Source: Thermodesulfobacteriota bacterium
GTDB taxonomy: Bacteria > Desulfobacterota > Desulfobacteria > Desulfobacterales > JAUWMJ01
DNA length: 64,000 nucleotides
Assembly: GCA_034189135.1 (NCBI GenBank)
Contig: JAXHVO010000062.1
Location: forward strand, 62,001-126,000
Direction of reading: 5' to 3'
Below are positions 17,602 through 26,536 of the stretch, piece after piece. Every line of letters starts with the position of its first letter. The first letter of the stretch is position 1. Made by a program: the position numbers and the translations under genes. The notes under the pieces were generated by a model. That model was not told where the DNA came from, ran no database searches, and was given only the letters and a program-made list of their open reading frames with translations.

Positions 17602-18693
17602 TTAAACCTCCTTTACAAGAACAGCTTCAAGCTCTTTAAAAAACTTGTAATTGGCGGCGGGGAATGGATATTGAGTCATCTCATTCAGGCCGATCCATCG
17701 AATCGGCTGGCTCTGCCGGGCCTGGGGCGTTGAAGACGTCAACCGGCAGATAAAAATATTTAGCTCGATCTTAAAGTGGGTATAGGCATGTTTGACATTT
17801 TTCAGTTTTCCAATAATTTTTATGGAAACATCCAGCTCTTCGTGGCATTCCCGGGTGATCGCCTGCTCTGCCGACTCATCGGCTTTTATTTTGCCACCCG
17901 GAAATTCCCACATTCCGGCCAGATGACCGTTGGCGGGACGTTTCTGAATGAGGAATTTATTTTTTTTTAAGATAACGGCCAGGGCGACCTTATAAAGGGG
18001 TATCTTTTTTTTCCTGGGGCGAAAAGGCAGGGAATCGATGCTTTCTTTTTTTTTTGCCTGACAGGCTCTTTTCAATGGACAGGTTGAGCAGGTCGGATTC
18101 TTCGGGGCGCACACCAAAGCGCCCAATTCCATCACAGCCTGGTTGAAATCACCTGGATTGTTTTTTGGGATCAAATCCAGGAGCATTTGGTAAACGTTAT
18201 TTTTAGTGGCAGATTTGCTGATGTCATCCCACAACTCGATGTATCGGGTGACCACGCGAAGAACATTGCCATCCACGACGGGCAAAGCACGTTTGAAGGC
18301 AATGCTCATCACCGCCGAAAGAATATACGGTCCCACGCCCGGCAATTTCAAGAAAAGATCAGGATGATCCGGCACTCTGCCGTCATATTCGGCACAAACC
18401 CGTTTGGCAGCCTTTTGGAAATTATGGCAGCGATTATAATAGCCGAGTCCCTCCCATAATTTAAGAACCTCCTGCTCAGAAGCAGCTGCCAGGTCTTGGA
18501 TGGTTGGCAGTCTTTCGAGCCATCTCTGATAATATGGAATCATCGTCTTGACCTGGGTTTGTTGCAACATGACTTCAGAAAGCCATACTTTATAGGGATC
18601 TTTGGTTTTCCGCCAGGGCAAATCCCTTTTGTTTTTCTCATACCAGTTCAGAAGTGCCAGTGTGGGGAATTTTGTGATTTTGCTATGGCTCAT
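17602..18693 (-). CDS. mutY: A/G-specific adenine DNA glycosylase MutY
   Basis: 363 residues. The catalytic glutamate segment SEVMLQQTQVKTMIPYY is at about residue 40, the helix-hairpin-helix LPGVGPYILSAVMSIAF at about 115, and the Fe-S loop CAPKNPTCSTCPLKRAC (C-x6-C-x2-C-x5-C) at about 190-206. The C-terminal third is the NUDIX-like 8-oxoG recognition domain (AGMWEFPGGKIKADESAEQA). It removes adenine mispaired with 8-oxoguanine. It appears monocistronic, with about 300 bases on both sides. Confidence 0.95.
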   Translation of the reverse strand: MSHSKITKFPTLALLNWYEKNKRDLPWRKTKDPYKVWLSEVMLQQTQVKTMIPYYQRWLERLPTIQDLAAASEQEVLKLWEGLGYYNRCHNFQKAAKRVCAEYDGRVPDHPDLFLKLPGVGPYILSAVMSIAFKRALPVVDGNVLRVVTRYIELWDDISKSATKNNVYQMLLDLIPKNNPGDFNQAVMELGALVCAPKNPTCSTCPLKRACQAKKKESIDSLPFRPRKKKIPLYKVALAVILKKNKFLIQKRPANGHLAGMWEFPGGKIKADESAEQAITRECHEELDVSIKIIGKLKNVKHAYTHFKIELNIFICRLTSSTPQARQSQPIRWIGLNEMTQYPFPAANYKFFKELEAVLVKEV

Positions 18694-19000
18694 TAATGAT
18701 TAATGTAAGGAATTATTTCAAATATGCAAGGTCTGATTCGGTGGATAGATCGAATGCGAAAGACGGGTTAGGTTTGTGAAAAGGGAAATATCTTTCCCCA
18801 TAGCCGCATGAGGAGGGCATTCCGAAATCTTATGTTTATCCCTTACCGCCTATGTTGTTGAATAAACGAAAGGGTACGACACCTAAGCAAATGTATCAAG
18901 TGATATTGCACCATGCAAATCAACAATAGGTGCCGGCTAGATTTACAATATCTTTGATAAAATCTGAGCTAAAAGGCTATTTCCCGAAAAGCTCAAAGAC
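18694..19000. other. gene-free stretch between mutY and the nitroreductase gene
   Basis: About 300 bases with no supported gene. A partial copy of dispersed repeat B lies at 18917-18970. The rest should hold the mutY promoter on the minus strand, but I see no clear -35/-10 pair. Confidence 0.4.
18917..18970 (+). repeat. dispersed repeat B, partial copy
   Basis: AAATCAACAATAGGTGC and TTTGATAAAATCT match the beginnings and middle of the longer copies at 19708-19790 and 26685-26760, with the interior shortened. Confidence 0.4.
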
Positions 19001-19573
19001 TCAACGGATAAAAGTCGTTTTTTCTTTCACATCTTTTCTGGGCGTTTGGGGAGGCTCCCCATCTGCCTTGCCGATGCAAATCAATCCCAGGGGTGTTTTT
19101 TCGCTAACAACGCCGAGAATCTCTCTCATGGGTTTTTTGTCGAACAAGGTAAACCAAAGAGAGCCAAGGCCAAGAGCGTGGGCGGCAAGATGTATGTTCT
19201 GAATGGCCGCTGCACAGGCGTGTTGATACCCAACGTTTCCTTCTTCCAGAAACATGTCCAGCCCTGTCTTTTTGGGATCACCTATGACCGCAACGATTAC
19301 CGGGGCCGTTTTCAAAAAGTTCAACCGATACTTTTCCAGCCATTTCCATCCACTTTTTTCAAGCCCCCATTTTCGGCACCTATCAGCCTCGGAAAAGATT
19401 TTCTCTTTCATTTCCTTATTGGTTACCACCATAAATTCCCAGGGCTGAGTATTCAAAGGCGAAGGGGCCCAGGTGGCTGCTTCCAGAATTTTTTCGATTA
19501 CTTCTTCGCTTATCGATTCCGGCAAGAACTTGCGACAACTTCTCCTTTCCTTCATGGCTGTAAAAATATCCAT
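19001..19573 (-). CDS. nitroreductase family FMN-dependent oxidoreductase
   Basis: 190 residues. The N terminus MDIFTAMKERRSCRKF and the following WAPSPLNTQPWEFMVV are the FMN-binding signature of this family; the segment ACAAAIQNIHLAAHALGLGS is the conserved helix before the dimer-domain contact. It would reduce flavins, quinones or nitro compounds with NAD(P)H; true substrates are usually unknown in anaerobes. GGAGGAG precedes the ATG. It stands alone and codon use is like its neighbours. Confidence 0.88.
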   Translation of the reverse strand: MDIFTAMKERRSCRKFLPESISEEVIEKILEAATWAPSPLNTQPWEFMVVTNKEMKEKIFSEADRCRKWGLEKSGWKWLEKYRLNFLKTAPVIVAVIGDPKKTGLDMFLEEGNVGYQHACAAAIQNIHLAAHALGLGSLWFTLFDKKPMREILGVVSEKTPLGLICIGKADGEPPQTPRKDVKEKTTFIR

Positions 19574-19707
19574 TTCGCTCCTCCTTTTGGTTGATAAAGA
19601 TTCCTAAAGAACAGATGTTCTATTTCGACATTTTATGACCAGCTCAGCAATACCAATTATCCATTTCTAAGATTAGCTGAATGTAATATAAACTATTGGT
19701 ATAATAT

Positions 19708-19790
19708 AAATCAACAATAGATGCGCTGCACATTTTTTTACATCAATTTGTTTGATATTAATTTAAAGCGAAAAAACCCACCATTTACAA
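19708..19790 (+). repeat. dispersed repeat B, copy at 19.7 kb
   Basis: Aligns with 26685-26760 over about 75 bases; shared blocks include TCAATTTGTTTGATA and TTTAAANCGAAAAA. It is AT-rich, non-coding and lies upstream of the leftward nitroreductase gene. Confidence 0.55.
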
Positions 19791-19832
19791 CTCCAATGGG
19801 TAATAATTTCTTCCATGGTTCAATATAAGGCT

Positions 19833-20369
19833 TTACCCCATTACTTGTTCCATTTGTTCAATAATTTTTTCGCATACTTGCTCCTGAGACATTACATCAC
19901 ATTTGATGGAGATGTCTGCGTACTTAGTATATAGCCCCAGTCGCTCGTCAAACAGCTCAGCAAAGCTCTGGTTTGGTTGTTTGGCGATGCCTCGCGTGCT
20001 GCAATCACCAATCCTTGACTCCAGTGTAGCCAACTCCACATCAAGAAAGATCAGTATTCCGTCCGACTTGAGGTGGGTCATGGCCTGATGGCTGTAAACC
20101 GCGCTGCCACCAGTGGCAATGACATGGTTTTTCATGGAAAGGCCAACGATGACGTCTTCTTCAATTTTTCGCAACACAGCGCACCCGTGCGAATCCATAA
20201 TATCCTGCAATGTCCGCTTCTGTGAGGTCTGAATTAGAATATCTACATCTACGAAGCTGAGAGATGTTTTCTTCGCCAGGATTACACCGACGGTGCTTTT
20301 TCCTGATCCCGGCATTCCGATCAACACAATATTCGAGTGCGTTTTTTTCATCACCCTCAAAGCTCCCAT
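19833..20369 (-). CDS. aroK: shikimate kinase
   Basis: A 178-residue P-loop kinase of the aromatic amino-acid pathway, phosphorylating shikimate at O3. Walker A is IGMPGSGKST (about residues 17-26), the shikimate-binding DVD motif is in SFVDVDILIQ, and the ATGGSAVY loop corresponds to the conserved GGG/GGS region. The downstream sequence DCSTRGIAKQ has an arginine in the expected lid region. The start may be this ATG or the second one six codons later. It is not next to other aro genes. Confidence 0.85.
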   Translation of the reverse strand: MGALRVMKKTHSNIVLIGMPGSGKSTVGVILAKKTSLSFVDVDILIQTSQKRTLQDIMDSHGCAVLRKIEEDVIVGLSMKNHVIATGGSAVYSHQAMTHLKSDGILIFLDVELATLESRIGDCSTRGIAKQPNQSFAELFDERLGLYTKYADISIKCDVMSQEQVCEKIIEQMEQVMG

Positions 20370-20475
20370 TTAAGCTCATATTATAACTTTTTAAGTCAGG
20401 ACAGGCTTTCGAAACATTTATGCTTCATTCGCAACAAAATCCAAAGAAAAATCTATACCAATCTCTCTGGTTTTA

Positions 20476-21279
20476 CTACCCGGGTATATCTCTACGATTA
20501 AACTGGCAGATGCTTACCAATAGGCACACTATAATCAAGGAACACAATACCACAAAATGCAATAAAAAACTACGGTGACCCGTCATGAGGTCCTGGGGCT
20601 GGTAGTAGGTGAAGATATTAAACGGTTTGGTGAATCGGATCGCTTCCCATAATGAGCTCAAATAATGTAACAGGTAAAACACCAGGGTAATTCCTGCTAT
20701 TCGTATGCCGACCTTGTTTCCTTCTTTTTCAAATGAGGATAATGTCAATGTCAAACTCATTATGAATACAAACAGCAACCAAAGGTTGACGCCGATTTTA
20801 ACCAATTTAACCGATAAGTCAAATGTCAGTTGGTGCAGAATGCCAATGGACAATAATGAAGCACACAGGGCGCATAAAATAATGAGAAATAGGAAAACTA
20901 CCGCTGAAATAAAAAGATTAAAAAGAAGCTTAATCCTTTTTATTGGAAAGGATAATACCAGTTCCAGTGTTCCGGTTTCTGCTTCTCCGGCAATATGACG
21001 GCTTGGGATTGCAATGGCGCCGATGGACAGGATGACCAGGACCAAGGGGTGATTCAAGGCCAGAGCTGCGGCGCCTTCAACCGTCAGCATTGAAATAAAA
21101 TCATCGCCAAACATGGCCTGTACGTTTTCGGGAAGCTGATTCATAAAATACATGATGGTGGAATAATAATCGATGGTGGTGACCAACCTTAAGATTAGGA
21201 ACTGGAATAAAGAAATGAAGAACATGCTAAACAACAGGAAGCTGCGATGTGATTTCCAGAGAAAACAAAAATAGGACAT
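20476..21279 (-). CDS. ABC-2 type transporter permease
   Basis: 267 residues with six predicted membrane helices, the typical ABC-2 layout (large loop between helix 1 and 2, HIAGEAETGTLELVLSFPIK before helix 3). That loop motif, an E-x-x-x-G-T/S-LE-LS-P pattern, contacts the ATPase. It is three bases downstream of the ATP-binding protein gene and forms one exporter with it. Substrate unknown; such two-gene exporters serve antibiotics, lipids or ions such as sodium. Confidence 0.85.
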   Translation of the reverse strand: MSYFCFLWKSHRSFLLFSMFFISLFQFLILRLVTTIDYYSTIMYFMNQLPENVQAMFGDDFISMLTVEGAAALALNHPLVLVILSIGAIAIPSRHIAGEAETGTLELVLSFPIKRIKLLFNLFISAVVFLFLIILCALCASLLSIGILHQLTFDLSVKLVKIGVNLWLLFVFIMSLTLTLSSFEKEGNKVGIRIAGITLVFYLLHYLSSLWEAIRFTKPFNIFTYYQPQDLMTGHRSFLLHFVVLCSLIIVCLLVSICQFNRRDIPG

Positions 21280-21282
21280 ATC

Positions 21283-22182
21283 TTACTCTTTTTTGCGATA
21301 GTAGGCCATGAACACTTCTTCCAAATCCGGTTCCGGGAAGGTTAAATCTTCCATTGGTAAGGTGGACAGCTTCTGCAATAAAATTTGAAGATCCCCCTCA
21401 ACCAGGTACTCGTAACTTAAATCTTTTTGATTCACCAAATGAGCCCCCGGTAAATTTAAGCCCGGCACAGGCCGACTGAGGGTGAATTGCAATCGCTTCA
21501 ACTTTTTCTTTTTCAGCCCATCCAACGTTTCCAGCGCAACCAGTTCACCTTTTCGGATGATGGCGATTCGGTGGCACACTTTTTCGACTTCCGGGAGGTT
21601 GTGAGAGGAAAAGAAAACGGTTTTTCCTTCATTTTGCACTTTGCGCAAAAGCCGGTAAAATTCCTCCTGCATGAGGGGATCGAGTCCAATGGTTGGTTCA
21701 TCGAGAATAAGCAATTCCGGTTGATGAAAAAAGGCCTGGATAATCCCCAATTTTTGCAGCATTCCATGAGATAAGTGTTTTATTTTTAATGATAAAGCAT
21801 CCTGTGAAAGTTCGAACCGGTCGATCAATCTTTGCTGCATTCTGGGCTTCACCTTTCGCATGGACGCAACAAAACGTAAAAAATCAGCACCGGTCATATG
21901 GCTATAGGCAAAAAAATTACCGGGTAAATACCCGCACCGTTTTCGAATCTCCAGTGAATGGCTGTAAATATCATTGCCAAATATTTTTATTTCTCCGGAT
22001 GAAGGTCTCAACAAATCGAGAAGCAGTCGAATGGTGGTGGTTTTGCCCGCGCCGTTGGGGCCAAGAAAACCAAAAATCTCACCCTGGTTCACCGTAAAGT
22101 TGATATTTTGTATGCCGGGTGTTCTGCCGTAATATTTCGTTAAATGGTTAACAGAAATGGTGATAGGGGTATCCATGGCCAT
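21283..22182 (-). CDS. ABC transporter ATP-binding protein (ABC-2 exporter)
   Basis: 299 residues. Walker A GPNGAGKTTTIR (about residue 39), Q-loop GYLPGNFFAY, a slightly unusual signature LSHGMLQKLGI in place of LSGG, Walker B LLILDEPTIGLDP and the switch histidine in FFSSHNLPEVE. The C-terminal extension after residue 215 is usual for exporters of this class. Start may be the ATG of MDTP two codons later. Promoter repeat copy 3 lies about 200 bases upstream. Confidence 0.88.
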   Translation of the reverse strand: MAMDTPITISVNHLTKYYGRTPGIQNINFTVNQGEIFGFLGPNGAGKTTTIRLLLDLLRPSSGEIKIFGNDIYSHSLEIRKRCGYLPGNFFAYSHMTGADFLRFVASMRKVKPRMQQRLIDRFELSQDALSLKIKHLSHGMLQKLGIIQAFFHQPELLILDEPTIGLDPLMQEEFYRLLRKVQNEGKTVFFSSHNLPEVEKVCHRIAIIRKGELVALETLDGLKKKKLKRLQFTLSRPVPGLNLPGAHLVNQKDLSYEYLVEGDLQILLQKLSTLPMEDLTFPEPDLEEVFMAYYRKKE

Positions 22183-22217
22183 ATGAAATGATATACAGTT
22201 AAAAAGTAATTACAGGT

Positions 22218-22361
22218 TCAGTCGATTTTGGCACATTTGGTTATGAGTGTTCCTGATTTGTTAAAAGCCCAATAATCTTCTATTTCGATTGGACCTTCTC
22301 CGAGTTCGAAAACAGTATCTGAAGGAATTATTTCAAACCATGTTTTAAATTTGGTTGCAAA
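22218..22361 (-). pseudogene. unknown gene fragment
   Basis: A leftward frame ends at TGA (22218-22220) and reads FKTWFEIIPSDTVFELGEG then EIEDYWAFNKSGTLITKCAK, which has ordinary protein composition. A TAA lies just ahead of it and there is no start codon, so it looks like the 3' end of a lost gene. I do not recognise it. Confidence 0.3.
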
Positions 22362-22380
22362 TTAAATTTTTACAAATCCA

Positions 22381-22440
22381 ATTATGCCAGAAATCAGAAA
22401 AAACGTAAAGAATATAGTCATCAAAGCGGACTTTTCTTAG
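22381..22440 (-). promoter_or_regulatory. promoter-like repeat A, copy 3 (faces the ABC exporter)
   Basis: Minus-strand TTTACG (22404-22409), 17-base spacer TTTTTTCTGATTTCTGG, CATAAT (22381-22386). Similarity to copy 4 extends through the upstream TTTGATGA block to about 60 bases. The gene fragment and then the ABC ATPase gene lie downstream. Confidence 0.55.
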
Positions 22441-22544
22441 ATTAAGTGGATGTGAGCAAGGTAAAGCATGATACCGGTATAGGGGTAGGACAGGTTATTT
22501 TTAGAGTTAATACAGGGGAAAGTTTTTGATCATAAGTTGGCAGA

Positions 22545-22715
22545 GATGAAGATGCGATACGGAAGTATATCAAAGAGCAGGAAAAAGAAGATTGCAGATT
22601 CGATCAGCGAAATCGTTTTGATGAGCAGATTCCTTAATACCTTAAGGTAACGAATATTTTAATGCGCTTTGAGCGATTCACATTTCAAGCCACCGGTTTC
22701 ACCGGTGGTATATGA
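22545..22715 (+). pseudogene. C-terminal remnant of an IS200/IS605-like transposase
   Basis: The frame reads VGRDEDAIRKYIKEQEKED before several stops, resembling the C-terminal helix of Y1 (HUH) transposases, where a G-x-x-x-D-E-x-x-I-x-x-Y-I-x-x-Q pattern holds the catalytic tyrosine region. Upstream in the same frame there are stops (SF*S*), and the rest of the gene is missing. It is followed by a REP-like hairpin (22689-22709), which is the kind of subterminal structure these elements use. Short and decayed, so only moderately sure. Confidence 0.4.
22689..22709 (+). repeat. REP-like hairpin next to the transposase remnant
   Basis: GCCACCGGT-TTC-ACCGGTGGT forms an 8-9 bp stem with a 3-base loop. 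Hairpins of this kind mark the ends of IS200/IS605 and REP-associated transposase elements. Confidence 0.5.
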
Positions 22716-22865
22716 CTTAAACTACGATAAATATTTCTCTTGAATTTATCGATTATTTTAAATATTCTATCAACTTATAAACTTTTGTTATAAGTTTCAA
22801 CCATTATATCTAATCTCTCTGTAGCCTGCCTGACTTCTGGGTGCGGCTAATATTAGGAATAAAAA

Positions 22866-23918
22866 ATGAAAAAAGTATTAAAGATAATCTTATATCTTCT
22901 CATCGTTATCGTCTCAGTATTTGCAGGATTAATAATTACAGCAGTTATAACAGACTACAAACCTGCAGAAACAGTAGAAGTATATAAAGCAAAAAGTTCA
23001 ACCACCATTTCCGATACTTTGGAGTTCAATATTGTTAACTGGAACATTGGGTATTGTGGTTTGGATGCTTCTATGGATTTCTTTTATGATGGAGGTGCTC
23101 ATGTAAGACCACCTGAAGAAAATGTAATTGAAAACCTTAAATCGGTTATACGTTTTCTTAGTACTCAAAAAAATATAGATTTCTTTTTATTACAGGAAGT
23201 TGATAAAAAATCAAAAAGGAGCTACAAAATAAATCAGTACGACACCATACAAAATGCATTTTCAATTTACTATTCTTTTTTTGGTAAAAATTACGATGTG
23301 TTCTTTGTACCAACCCCGCCAACTGAGCCTTATGGCAAAGTGCTTTCCGGTTTGATGACTTTAAGTAAATTTAATCCTGTTGAAGTGGTGAGACATCAAT
23401 TTCCAGGAAATTATAATTTCCCCAAGGGGCTGTTTATGCTTGACAGGTGTTTTTTGGTTAGCAGAATTAATGTTTCAAATGGTAAACAATTATTGATAAT
23501 TAATACGCACAACTCAGCATATGATGATGGTACTCTAAAATCCGGTCAAATGACCTATTTAAAAGAGTTTTTGCTGAACGAATATGAAAAAGGAAATTAT
23601 ATTGTGGTTGGTGGCGATTGGAATCAATGCCCACCGGATGTTGAGACTTCGTTTGTCGGTTTTCGCTTTGATACAAAAAATTTCAGCCGCATTGACAAAG
23701 ACTATTTGCCATCTGATTGGCAATGGGTGTTTAGCAATAAAACGCCAACAAACAGAAGGGTAGCGTCACCTTATGATAAAAATACATCGGTTACAACAGT
23801 GATTGATTTTTTTTTAATTTCACCAAATATTGAAAATCTCCATATAGAAAATATCAACCTTGATTTCAAAAATTCAGATCATCAACCTGTTAAGGCAAGG
23901 TTTAGATTAAAAAAATAA
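22866..23918 (+). CDS. membrane-anchored endonuclease/exonuclease/phosphatase (EEP) family protein
   Basis: 350 residues. One N-terminal helix (residues 5-27) anchors or exports it; the rest is an EEP domain with NWNIGYCG (metal site), FFLLQEVDKKSKRSY (catalytic Glu), VVGGDWNQCP and the C-terminal SDHQPVKARF. EEP enzymes cleave phosphodiesters in DNA, lipids or inositides; the substrate is unknown. The gene is notably richer in A and T than its neighbours and follows a transposase remnant, which suggests acquisition by transfer, possibly from a Bacteroidota-like donor (inference from style only). Confidence 0.8.
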   Translation: MKKVLKIILYLLIVIVSVFAGLIITAVITDYKPAETVEVYKAKSSTTISDTLEFNIVNWNIGYCGLDASMDFFYDGGAHVRPPEENVIENLKSVIRFLSTQKNIDFFLLQEVDKKSKRSYKINQYDTIQNAFSIYYSFFGKNYDVFFVPTPPTEPYGKVLSGLMTLSKFNPVEVVRHQFPGNYNFPKGLFMLDRCFLVSRINVSNGKQLLIINTHNSAYDDGTLKSGQMTYLKEFLLNEYEKGNYIVVGGDWNQCPPDVETSFVGFRFDTKNFSRIDKDYLPSDWQWVFSNKTPTNRRVASPYDKNTSVTTVIDFFLISPNIENLHIENINLDFKNSDHQPVKARFRLKK

Positions 23919-24033
23919 AAGCATGGTTCCGCCTGCCAGCAAATTATTCTTTCGGTGTAAGAAACCGGAAGCGGCGATGATGCCATGCAATATTATAAAC
24001 CAGTTGAAAAGCAAGTAATAGGCATTTGAGCTT

Positions 24034-24687
24034 TTAATAAATATGGATGCCTTCAATACTGCCGCCACCAAACTCAGCTATGGTGTCGGCGGCCACAGTT
24101 AGCCCGTTTTTGAGATGGTCTGATTCAATGCCCGGAACAGCATAGGCATAGAAACAAACGTTGGTGGTGTGTTCCGTTACTCTAGTTTTGTCATCTGCAC
24201 CCTGGCAGAGGACGCAAACGATCTCCTTTTCATCACGCAGCACAATTTCCTCTTTTTGCATGACAAACTGCCGACCACCCATCCCCTTACAGGTTTCGCC
24301 TTCTTTGGCAACATCCAGGGTCAATCCGCCGTCGAATTTGTCGGCATCGGTCACCGCTACCAGGATGCCGGCACACATTTCGGCCATGAAGTGGGCATCC
24401 ACGAACAGGGAATACATGGGGAAACCGCTGTTGACGGTTCTTTTCAGATGCTTGGTGAGCGGGCAGGGATAGCCGAACCGGTCAAAAAACGTGTCGTAAA
24501 TCCTGATCCTTTCGGTGATCTGCGCCAGTGTCTCTCGTTTTCTCATTTTGCGAAGATGTTTTTTCTTATAGGGCGCAAACCCTTTGGGGCTGGCACTTTC
24601 TGTACAGTTGCTGATCAGCGTCAGGCCGAATCCGACGCCGGGATAGACCTCTTGATATTTTGCGGATAAACTGAATTCAGGAAACAT
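24034..24687 (-). CDS. B3/B4 tRNA-binding-domain protein (PheRS beta-like domain)
   Basis: 217 residues, cytoplasmic. The pattern SLFVDAHFMAEMCAGILVAV, then FDGGLTLDVAKEGE and KTRVTEHTTNVCFYAYAV matches stand-alone B3/B4-domain proteins, which share the editing-like domain of phenylalanyl-tRNA synthetase beta; their role is usually unproven and may be editing or binding of tRNA or amino acids. AGAGGTG precedes the ATG. It begins a series of small leftward genes. Confidence 0.7.
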   Translation of the reverse strand: MFPEFSLSAKYQEVYPGVGFGLTLISNCTESASPKGFAPYKKKHLRKMRKRETLAQITERIRIYDTFFDRFGYPCPLTKHLKRTVNSGFPMYSLFVDAHFMAEMCAGILVAVTDADKFDGGLTLDVAKEGETCKGMGGRQFVMQKEEIVLRDEKEIVCVLCQGADDKTRVTEHTTNVCFYAYAVPGIESDHLKNGLTVAADTIAEFGGGSIEGIHIY

Positions 24688-24816
24688 GTTTCACCTCTCA
24701 TCATCGTTGCGTCTTGCCATGCAGGTGCCTCGACACCTTAAAGTGCAAATTTATTTTTAAACGGACCTTTAACCATAATTGCTCGCAGTTTAACGGCTGT
24801 TGCATTTTGCGATCAA

Positions 24817-25083
24817 TCATTTGGTTATCTTCTTTTTCCATGGGAGTTCTCCGGGAGATGCTTTTGTCCATTCTTCAATGATTCTCTGCGCTTGGGCAAA
24901 ATCTGTCTCAGAAACCCGAATGACGCCCCAACCATATTGAGATTGGAACAGGCCGTCATAGGCAGTATCATGAAAGGATCTTATTTCTGCGTATATTCCA
25001 TGCTCCTGTAAAACCGATTTGATTACATTTGCTTCTGCTTCGTTTTCAGGTTTCATTAAATTTATCATGGTTTGATTTTCCAT
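24817..25083 (-). CDS. DUF2007-like small protein
   Basis: 88 residues. The layout, acidic start, NVIKSVLQEHGIYAEIR, a short variable loop, GWGVIRVSETDFAQAQRIIEE, fits the DUF2007 (putative signal transducing) ferredoxin-like fold that appears alone or fused to transporters. Function unknown. No strong ribosome binding site is visible before the ATG. Confidence 0.6.
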   Translation of the reverse strand: MENQTMINLMKPENEAEANVIKSVLQEHGIYAEIRSFHDTAYDGLFQSQYGWGVIRVSETDFAQAQRIIEEWTKASPGELPWKKKITK

Positions 25084-25201
25084 GCTTTATAAAGAAAAAC
25101 TCGTCCAATTTACTTACAGGGATTGAAGCCTCGTATAAAGGCTGAGGCTGCAACTTTTGTTAAAATAGAGAGTGCAGGTTGATGCAACACATTATAGCAG
25201 G

Positions 25202-25528
25202 CTATGCTTCGGTCTTTGGTTTGCAGGAAATTTGTACATTAAGTACCTGTGGGGTGCTTTCAAATGCCCCATAAACTGCGTTTTGAACAACCACTTCAAG
25301 CTCGGAAACTTTTTTATCACGTACTTCATCGGCAAAAAAGACTACAGTGACATGTTTGAGTACACCATTGTGCATATTCCAGCCAACCTGAGAATGCAGT
25401 CCATAGTTTTCTTTGATTGCTTCCTGAACCAAGCCCTGCTTAGCAAACATATCTTTCATGTCGCTGACGGCACCACATCCCAAAAAAAGAAGGGAGGACG
25501 AAACAACCAGAACAAAAATGAATCGCAT
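25202..25528 (-). CDS. small lipoprotein of unknown function
   Basis: About 108 residues. I chose the ATG of MRFIFVLVV because AAGGAGAAA precedes it at good spacing; an upstream ATG adds eight residues. The signal peptide ends in the lipobox LFLGC, so the mature protein is lipidated. The rest (QVGWNMHNGVLKHVTVVF then VSELEVVVQNAVYGAF) looks like a small alpha/beta domain. No family recognised. Confidence 0.7.
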   Translation of the reverse strand: MRFIFVLVVSSSLLFLGCGAVSDMKDMFAKQGLVQEAIKENYGLHSQVGWNMHNGVLKHVTVVFFADEVRDKKVSELEVVVQNAVYGAFESTPQVLNVQISCKPKTEA

Positions 25529-25570
25529 AGTTTCTCCTTTTCCTTTAGCCATGAATTCCCCGGTATCAGC

Positions 25571-25837
25571 TTATCTCAACTGACTGTCTTTGCTGCCACG
25601 TCGATTGATCCCGGTGAAAGCCGTCACTTTTTTTTCCAGTGCGGACTGGCAGCGGACGCATAGGCGAACTCCAGGGATTGCTTTGCGGCGTGCTTCTGGA
25701 ATAAGGCTTTCACATTTTTCACAGTGAGTTGAGCTCTCGCCATCAGGCATCCGACTCCTGGCCCGCTTTACAGCGTCTTCCACACTGGCGTCTATTTGAT
25801 CCTGCACAGCCTCATCACGGGCCCAACCAACAGCCAT
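25571..25837 (-). CDS. DksA/TraR C4-type zinc-finger protein
   Basis: 88 residues. It has a charged N-terminal helix (QDQIDASVEDAVKRARSRMP) and a four-cysteine finger CEKC...CVRC, like YbiI/TraR-type relatives of DksA that act on RNA polymerase. It lacks the long coiled coil of true DksA. AGGAGCAAG precedes the ATG. It lies 42 bases upstream of the lipoprotein gene. Confidence 0.75.
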   Translation of the reverse strand: MAVGWARDEAVQDQIDASVEDAVKRARSRMPDGESSTHCEKCESLIPEARRKAIPGVRLCVRCQSALEKKVTAFTGINRRGSKDSQLR

Positions 25838-26041
25838 TACTTGCTCCTACTTAAAATTATTCCGTTTATTGAAAGGTCAGATTATAGTTCAAAGTAAAAT
25901 CTGAATGTTTACGAACCTGAGATGAAATGAGAATATTTCGTTGCCGTTTCATTTTCATTGCAGATACACGCAAAATATACACAGCCATGCTCTCAGAAAC
26001 AAAAGAAAAACGGGCCTGGCAACCTTTAACTATCACCCTCC

Positions 26042-26419
26042 TTAAATTGGATTGTCCTCAATATCTTTATAAGCCTCATTGGAAAACCGAGGTGTGCAGA
26101 TAGCCAGAAAGACCAAATCTTCTGAGCCTATGTTGGTGATGCGCTGACGACACATCGGCGGAATGAGCACGATGTCACCAGGTTTTACTTCCTCTGGGGA
26201 TAGTTCCCCAACCTCTACACGACCCGTGCCATTGAGAATGTAGTAGCGCTCGACGGTTCCCTTAAGACGATGCCAGCGAGTTGTAGCTCCAGGCTTCACT
26301 TTTGCCCGCGCGATTGATACATCTGGGTCATCAGGCGTGTTGGATAATTCAGTAATGTAGCACCTCTCGAAGGTGTAGAACTCATGGCTAAGATTTTGGT
26401 GTTTAATGGCTTCTTTCAT
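26042..26419 (-). CDS. cupin domain-containing protein
   Basis: 125 residues. One small beta-barrel cupin with TTRWHRLKGTVERYYILNGTGRVEVG (first motif, here with an H-x6-E variant) and a second motif ending in PGDIVLIPPMCRQRITNIG. Metal-binding enzyme or sensor of unknown substrate. AGGAGGGTG precedes the ATG. Promoter repeat copy 4 lies about 120 bases upstream. Confidence 0.8.
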   Translation of the reverse strand: MKEAIKHQNLSHEFYTFERCYITELSNTPDDPDVSIARAKVKPGATTRWHRLKGTVERYYILNGTGRVEVGELSPEEVKPGDIVLIPPMCRQRITNIGSEDLVFLAICTPRFSNEAYKDIEDNPI

Positions 26420-26536
26420 GTCACCCTCCTATCCGGCCCATATAGGAGTTCAGATTGTATAATTTGTTAAGCCAAGGCACAGTTCCGATTGTAGATTTAT
26501 CAACGAAATTAAAAGGTATGTCCATCAAACTTAAAA

